A DNA stretch of 9,707 bases from Desulfobacula sp. (GTDB taxonomy: Bacteria; Desulfobacterota; Desulfobacteria; Desulfobacterales; Desulfobacteraceae), in NCBI RefSeq assembly GCF_021107415.1, contig NZ_JAIOSW010000380.1, positions 1 to 9,707 on the forward strand. Reading direction: 5' to 3'. The position numbers and the translations under genes are program-made. Positions 6,804-9,707 of the stretch are shown here, one piece after another. The notes under the pieces were generated by a model. That model had not been told where the DNA came from, did not search any database, and saw nothing but the letters and a program-made list of their open reading frames with translations. Position 1 is the first letter of the stretch; every line of letters starts with the position of its first letter.

Positions 6804-6823
6804 CCCCCCCCCCTTAAAAAAAA
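6804..6823. repeat. Homopolymer tracts (ten C, then eight A) in the 173-base gap before the methyltransferase
   Basis: Ten consecutive C (6804-6813), two T and eight A (6816-6823) follow the PLP gene stop by 17 bases. A C10 run is striking in AT-leaning DNA and is prone to slippage or to sequencing and assembly error. It is outside any supported gene. The rest of the gap (to 6960) holds no clear terminator hairpin; a weak -10-like TATATT (6929-6934) lies about 25 bases before the next ATG. Confidence 0.6.
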
Positions 6824-6960
6824 TCTGCGATTACCCAAAGGCAGTCCAGGGAAAATCATGTACAAACAAGCGTAAGGTTGCTATAGTCAGGCCCGATTTT
6901 ACCTTTAAAAAAGGACCACATTAATTGCTATATTCCTGCAAATTCAAATAAAGTATACAT

Positions 6961-8127
6961 ATGAAAACAACACATCAACTTTTTTTTCAAAATTCAAACA
7001 ATCTTGACCAGATCCCATCCAACAGTGTTGACCTTATTGTCACGTCCCCACCCTATCCCATGATTGAAATGTGGGATGACATTTTTTTTAATCAGAATGA
7101 AGCCATTGGAAAGGCAATTGCCAAACAGAATGGAAACAAAGCTTTTGAACTCATGCACAAATCTTTGGATTGTGTATGGGATGAGGCATTCAGGGTTTTA
7201 AAAAACGGGGGGTTTGCCTGCATCAACATCGGGGATGCCACAAGAACTCTCCGGGAAAACTTTGCGATTTATCCAAATCATGCAAGAATTCTTCAATATC
7301 TTGTCAAAATTGGTTTTACAACCCTGCCTGAAATTATCTGGAGGAAACAAACCAATGCCCCCAATAAATTTATGGGGTCGGGTATGCTGCCGGCAGGTGC
7401 TTATGTTACCCTTGAACACGAATATATTCTGATTGTAAGAAAAGGCGGCAAGCGTGAATTTAAAACCGATCCTGAAAAAATAAACAGACGGCAGAGCGCC
7501 ATATTCTGGGAAGAAAGAAATATGTTTTTCTCAGATATCTGGTTTGATATTAAAGGAAGCCGCCAGGGATTACTTGATAAGGCTTTAAGAACCAGAAGCG
7601 GTGCATTTCCATTTGAACTGGCCCTTCGGCTGATCAATATATACTCGGTTAAGACAGACACGGTTCTGGACCCGTTTCTTGGCACCGGAACCACTATGGC
7701 TGCAGCCATGGCTGCAGCCAGGAATTCAATCGGGTGTGAAATTGATAATAATTTTTATGAATCCATCATCAAAATAAAAAATAATATTATTGATTTATCC
7801 AACCATTATATGGAAAACAGATTAAAAAGGCATATTCATTTTGTAAATGAGAGAATAGCGTCCGGTAAACCCTTGAAGCATAAAAACAACCCCTATGGTT
7901 TCCCTGTCATAACCAATCAGGAGAAAGAACTGATATTAAATGAATTAACAGCCATTAAAAAGGTAAAGCCCCACTTGATGAGGGTAGACTATTGCGATAA
8001 TCCCCAAAGGTCATTCTGCCTGGAATGGGAAAAATCCGGGATAGAAAAAAGATGTTCAGACCTTGAAAAGATGGGACCGCCTCAATCTGCCGCCAAGAAG
8101 AAAGACAGGCAATTGGAATTATTCTAA
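6961..8127 (+). CDS. Beta-type site-specific DNA methyltransferase (N4-cytosine or N6-adenine)
   Basis: A 388-residue amino-methyltransferase with permuted (beta-class) motif order. The catalytic motif IV TSPPY (28-32) comes first, then a long target-recognition region (about 100-225), then the SAM-binding DPFLGTGTT (237-245) and the usual RNSIGCEID after it. SPPY is most often seen in N4-cytosine enzymes but also occurs in adenine enzymes, so the modified base is open, as is the site. A roughly 110-residue C-terminal extension ends in a basic linker and the terminal peptide QLELF (384-388), which resembles a beta-clamp-binding motif. No restriction enzyme gene is adjacent. The ATG has no recognisable Shine-Dalgarno sequence and may depend on a short AT-rich leader. 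A 12-base tandem repeat (7696-7719) encodes MAAAMAAA without changing the usual spacing. Its stop overlaps the convergent antitoxin gene by four bases. Confidence 0.88.
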   Translation: MKTTHQLFFQNSNNLDQIPSNSVDLIVTSPPYPMIEMWDDIFFNQNEAIGKAIAKQNGNKAFELMHKSLDCVWDEAFRVLKNGGFACINIGDATRTLRENFAIYPNHARILQYLVKIGFTTLPEIIWRKQTNAPNKFMGSGMLPAGAYVTLEHEYILIVRKGGKREFKTDPEKINRRQSAIFWEERNMFFSDIWFDIKGSRQGLLDKALRTRSGAFPFELALRLINIYSVKTDTVLDPFLGTGTTMAAAMAAARNSIGCEIDNNFYESIIKIKNNIIDLSNHYMENRLKRHIHFVNERIASGKPLKHKNNPYGFPVITNQEKELILNELTAIKKVKPHLMRVDYCDNPQRSFCLEWEKSGIEKRCSDLEKMGPPQSAAKKKDRQLELF

Positions 8128-8498
8128 ACCACAGCTTTAAATTCGATTTTTTCATTACCAAACGTAAATTCAATAACTTTATGCACTCCATGACCAGGGT
8201 TTGGTTCTTTAAAGATTTTTACTAACTGATACCTTGATAATATTTTCAGGTCGTTATTCAAGCTAACGGGTGTACGATCCATGTCTGACATTAATTCAGA
8301 GAAAAATACTCTTTGTTTCTTTCGCAAATATTGAACAATTCTTGTCCGTTCAGGTTTTAGGATTGCCATTAAATCAATAGGATCTACCCAGATTATATTT
8401 TTTTCTGTTACTTTTTTTCCTTCGTCAATTTCTTTTGCCGTTTCTTTTGCTGAAGAAAAGAAATCAGACATTGATCCTGCTTTAAGTTCAACACTCAT
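8124..8498 (-). CDS. Winged-helix DNA-binding antitoxin (TumA-like partner of TumE-family toxin)
   Basis: A 124-residue protein. The N-terminal third is a charged, probably flexible arm that could bind the toxin. Residues about 45-117 look like a winged helix-turn-helix: PERTRIVQYLRKKQRVFFSE (49-68), then a recognition-helix-like DRTPVSLNNDLKILSRYQLV and a beta wing around residues 95-118 (IFKEPNPGHG...KVIEFTFG). This resembles the HTH antitoxins (HVO_A0114/TumA type) encoded just after TumE-family toxins. The start ATG overlaps the toxin stop (ATGA) and AAGGAG inside the toxin's last codons serves it eight bases upstream, so the pair is translationally coupled. It likely neutralises the toxin and represses the shared promoter. 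It converges on the methyltransferase with a four-base overlap of the gene ends. Confidence 0.72.
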   Translation of the reverse strand: MSVELKAGSMSDFFSSAKETAKEIDEGKKVTEKNIIWVDPIDLMAILKPERTRIVQYLRKKQRVFFSELMSDMDRTPVSLNNDLKILSRYQLVKIFKEPNPGHGVHKVIEFTFGNEKIEFKAVV

Positions 8499-8815
8499 TT
8501 TATAAACTCCTTTATTTCTTTTTCAAAACGATCTACTAAATTTTGATAGCTTGTAAAATCAGTCAGCTCTGATATTTCTCCGAAATAATGTTTGTGATGA
8601 AAATTATGAGCATTGTCGTATCCAAGAACACGCCCATTATCACCTGAGAAAATCAGGTGGTTGATATATGCCATACTGTATTTGACAATTTCTCCTTTTG
8701 CATTCTCCCAAGCTTCAATTTTAAGTATTCCTCCACCTTTTTTGGGGTTAATTGGAAATTGCTCTGAAACGATTTTTTTAAATGTATCTTTTGTCTTATT
8801 TTTCTTCCTTTTCAT
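8495..8815 (-). CDS. TumE-family (DUF6516-like) toxin
   Basis: A small basic protein of 106 residues. The N-terminus is lysine-rich, followed by a strand-rich core (GGGILKIEAWE, then KYSMAYINHLIF) and the signature GRVLGYDNAH (61-70) followed by HHKH (73-76). The YDNAH plus His-cluster pattern is what identifies TumE-family toxins, which are paired with a downstream HTH antitoxin exactly as here. The biochemical target is not evident from sequence; the His cluster suggests a nuclease-like or metal site, but this is inference. The toxin gene comes first, an order shared with HigBA-type systems. No Shine-Dalgarno sequence precedes ATG 8815 and the promoter is so close that the mRNA should be leaderless. 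Such pairs are common on transposons and genomic islands. Confidence 0.75.
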   Translation of the reverse strand: MKRKKNKTKDTFKKIVSEQFPINPKKGGGILKIEAWENAKGEIVKYSMAYINHLIFSGDNGRVLGYDNAHNFHHKHYFGEISELTDFTSYQNLVDRFEKEIKEFIK

Positions 8816-8821
8816 GAAAGT

Positions 8822-8850
8822 ATTTTAACAGGCATTTATTTAAATGTAAA
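8822..8850 (-). promoter_or_regulatory. Promoter of the toxin-antitoxin pair
   Basis: On the minus strand, TTTACA (8850-8845) and TAAAAT (8827-8822) are separated by exactly 17 bases, each matching consensus in five of six positions. Only six bases lie between the -10 and the toxin ATG, so transcription should start at or within a base or two of the A of ATG (8815). Confidence 0.65.
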
Positions 8851-8854
8851 CCTG
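8829..8854. promoter_or_regulatory. 26-bp imperfect palindrome over the toxin promoter (candidate antitoxin operator)
   Basis: The two 13-base halves match as inverted repeats in 9 of 13 positions, with outer CAGG/CCTG blocks and an inner ATTTAAAT core. The palindrome covers the whole -35 and the spacer and stops just short of the -10, an ideal place for autorepression by the winged-helix antitoxin, which would bind as a dimer. Confidence 0.5.
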
Positions 8855-9043
8855 CATTAGAGCTTTTATTACAGCACTTATTAAAAATTGTTTAATTAGA
8901 AACCAAAAAATAAACTTAATTAAAATAGTGGCACACACCAGCTGAATAACTCATTAAATCTATTACATTGGTAACCATATTCGATTTAAAAAGAAATTTT
9001 GGATTTTCTATGATTACGAGCAAAATTACAGATAAATTTTAGA
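8855..9043. other. AT-rich intergenic DNA with no recognised gene
   Basis: No convincing coding frame on either strand. The stretch is strongly AT-rich. The only structure seen is a small inverted repeat, TTTAATTA (8891-8898) and TAATTAAA (8917-8924), of a kind expected by chance in such DNA. Confidence 0.5.
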
Positions 9044-9237
9044 TTTTACCGGGGAGGTCGGGGTATGGTTGCAGGGAATCGTTGATTGGGCTTCTGTACA
9101 GATTCTTAATGCAGTGGAGCGTCAAGACCGGCAAAGTGTCTGAGCGACAGCGAGTTGTTGCCGGTCAGCAAAACGGAGTTTAGAAACTGTAAGAAGCTCA
9201 ATCGGATTCATCGCAACCATACCCCGGCCGGGTTAAA
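9044..9237. repeat. About 190-bp G+C-richer nested inverted-repeat element (MITE-like or structured RNA)
   Basis: A nearly continuous long inverted repeat in AT-rich surroundings. The outermost block is TTTTACC (9044-9050) with GGTTAAA (9231-9237). A perfect 14-base pair of arms, CGGGGTATGGTTGC (9059-9072) and its complement (9213-9226), follows. Next come GAATC (9076-9080)/GATTC (9205-9209), then an 18/17-base pair with one bulge and one G-A mismatch (9084-9101 with 9187-9203). The apical stem is the perfect GACCGGCAA (9126-9134)/TTGCCGGTC (9158-9166), whose loop holds TGTC/GACA. There is no coding frame of note and no flanking T-tract, so it is not a terminator. It could be a non-autonomous mobile element, an interspersed palindromic repeat, or a structured RNA. 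A flanking target duplication was not identifiable. Confidence 0.7.
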
Positions 9238-9335
9238 GCAAAACAACCACTTCAAACTTGTCATTTTTACTGATAATATAACAGATATTTTATAAACTTT
9301 ACTTGCGGTTTTCCTGACTTAACGCCTGTAATGGC

Positions 9336-9364
9336 TTGACTTCTCATCATTCTTTGATTAGTTT
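9336..9364 (+). promoter_or_regulatory. Weak candidate promoter of the response regulator gene
   Basis: TTGACT (9336-9341) matches the -35 consensus in five of six positions. At 17 bases the -10 is TAGTTT (9359-9364), a poor match. The remainder of the 9238-9393 gap is AT-rich and shows no hairpin terminator or known operator. Confidence 0.25.
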
Positions 9365-9393
9365 ATATGTATATTCTAACAAGGAGAAAAAAA

Positions 9394-9707
9394 ATGACAC
9401 AAAACGATTCTTTTCTCAAAGGTAAACATATACTGGCTGTTGACGATGAATGGGACGTCATTGAAACCATACAGGAAATTTTAGATGAGGCAAAGGTAGA
9501 TGTTGCCCAGGACTACGAGACAGCTTCCCGAAAAATTCATAATACCCGATATGACCTTGCTATCCTCGACATTATGGGGGTTAACGGGATTAAACTTTTA
9601 GAAGAATGTGTAGAAAGAGATATCCCGGCTGTCATGCTGACAGCCAATTCCCTGAATCCGGAATCCCTGATGCAGTCCATTAAAAAGGGAGCTATTTCCT
9701 ATCTTTC
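9394..9707 (+). CDS. Response regulator, receiver domain (3' end beyond window)
   Basis: The first 104 codons of a two-component receiver protein, cut by the window edge. Conserved phosphorylation-site residues are present: acidic pocket Asp17-Asp18-Glu19 in LAVDDEW, phospho-acceptor Asp59 in LAILDIMGV, Thr83 in MLTAN, and Lys97 in IKKGA. The LDIMGV form in place of the common LDxMMP is frequent in response regulators of sulfate-reducing deltaproteobacteria. AAGGAG lies seven bases before the ATG. Whether it carries an output domain cannot be seen, and no histidine kinase is within the window. Confidence 0.9.
   Translation, partial: MTQNDSFLKGKHILAVDDEWDVIETIQEILDEAKVDVAQDYETASRKIHNTRYDLAILDIMGVNGIKLLEECVERDIPAVMLTANSLNPESLMQSIKKGAISYL

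Noticed and set aside
6785..6950. After the PLP gene's TGA the same frame stays open for about 50 codons, raising the idea of a second UGA-selenocysteine extension.
   Set aside because: The protein already ends at the usual family C-terminus (ARG-type ending), the extension contains homopolymer-encoded residues, and no SECIS-like hairpin follows the TGA.
7696..7719. Perfect 12-base tandem repeat inside the methyltransferase gene as a possible phase-variable insertion.
   Set aside because: The repeat encodes the normal alanine-rich helix after the SAM motif, spacing to the conserved RNSIG is the family norm, and a 12-base unit cannot shift the frame.
9044..9237. The long inverted repeat as a rho-independent terminator or Tn3-type transposon end.
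   Set aside because: No T-tract follows either side, the structure is much longer than a terminator, and the GGGGTATGG arm does not continue like Tn3-family terminal repeats.

Overview
The window looks like chromosomal DNA of a strictly anaerobic deltaproteobacterium, most likely Desulfobacteraceae. The reasons are a selenocysteine-containing SelD, an atpZ/atpI pair heading an ATP synthase operon, a receiver domain with an 'LDIMGV' phosphorylation site, and AT-leaning DNA. The assignment is by resemblance only; there is no rRNA or other marker.

Left third (1-3566, minus strand): a tight housekeeping run read right to left. It holds a nitrilase-family amidase, the ADP-heptose nucleotidyltransferase rfaE2, the laccase-domain protein pgeF, selenide water dikinase selD, then atpZ-like and the start of atpI. 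The first three overlap, and a good promoter lies before the amidase. selD is itself a selenoprotein: its catalytic residue is an in-frame TGA, followed at SECIS distance by a perfect hairpin, so a normal ORF search starts the gene 30 codons too late.

Middle (3567-6787, plus strand): a divergent three-gene operon. Two different nicotianamine-synthase-like enzymes are followed by a fold-type III PLP enzyme of the D-threonine aldolase/D-serine dehydratase family whose usual HxC metal ligands are replaced by Asn and Ser. A SAM-dependent aminobutyrate-transfer chemistry plus an enzyme handling D- or L-amino acids resembles the logic of staphylopine-type metallophore synthesis, but there is no opine dehydrogenase, DapF-type racemase or transporter here. 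This is the best candidate for an undescribed system in the window.

Right third (6788-9707): accessory DNA. A probably solitary beta-type DNA methyltransferase ends exactly in QLELF, a sliding-clamp-binding-like peptide. It meets tail to tail a TumE-like toxin and winged-helix antitoxin pair, whose promoter sits so close to the toxin ATG that the mRNA should be leaderless, and whose promoter overlaps a 26-bp palindrome. Beyond is an AT-rich gap containing a G+C-richer, roughly 190-bp multi-stem inverted-repeat element, then the start of a response regulator cut by the window end.
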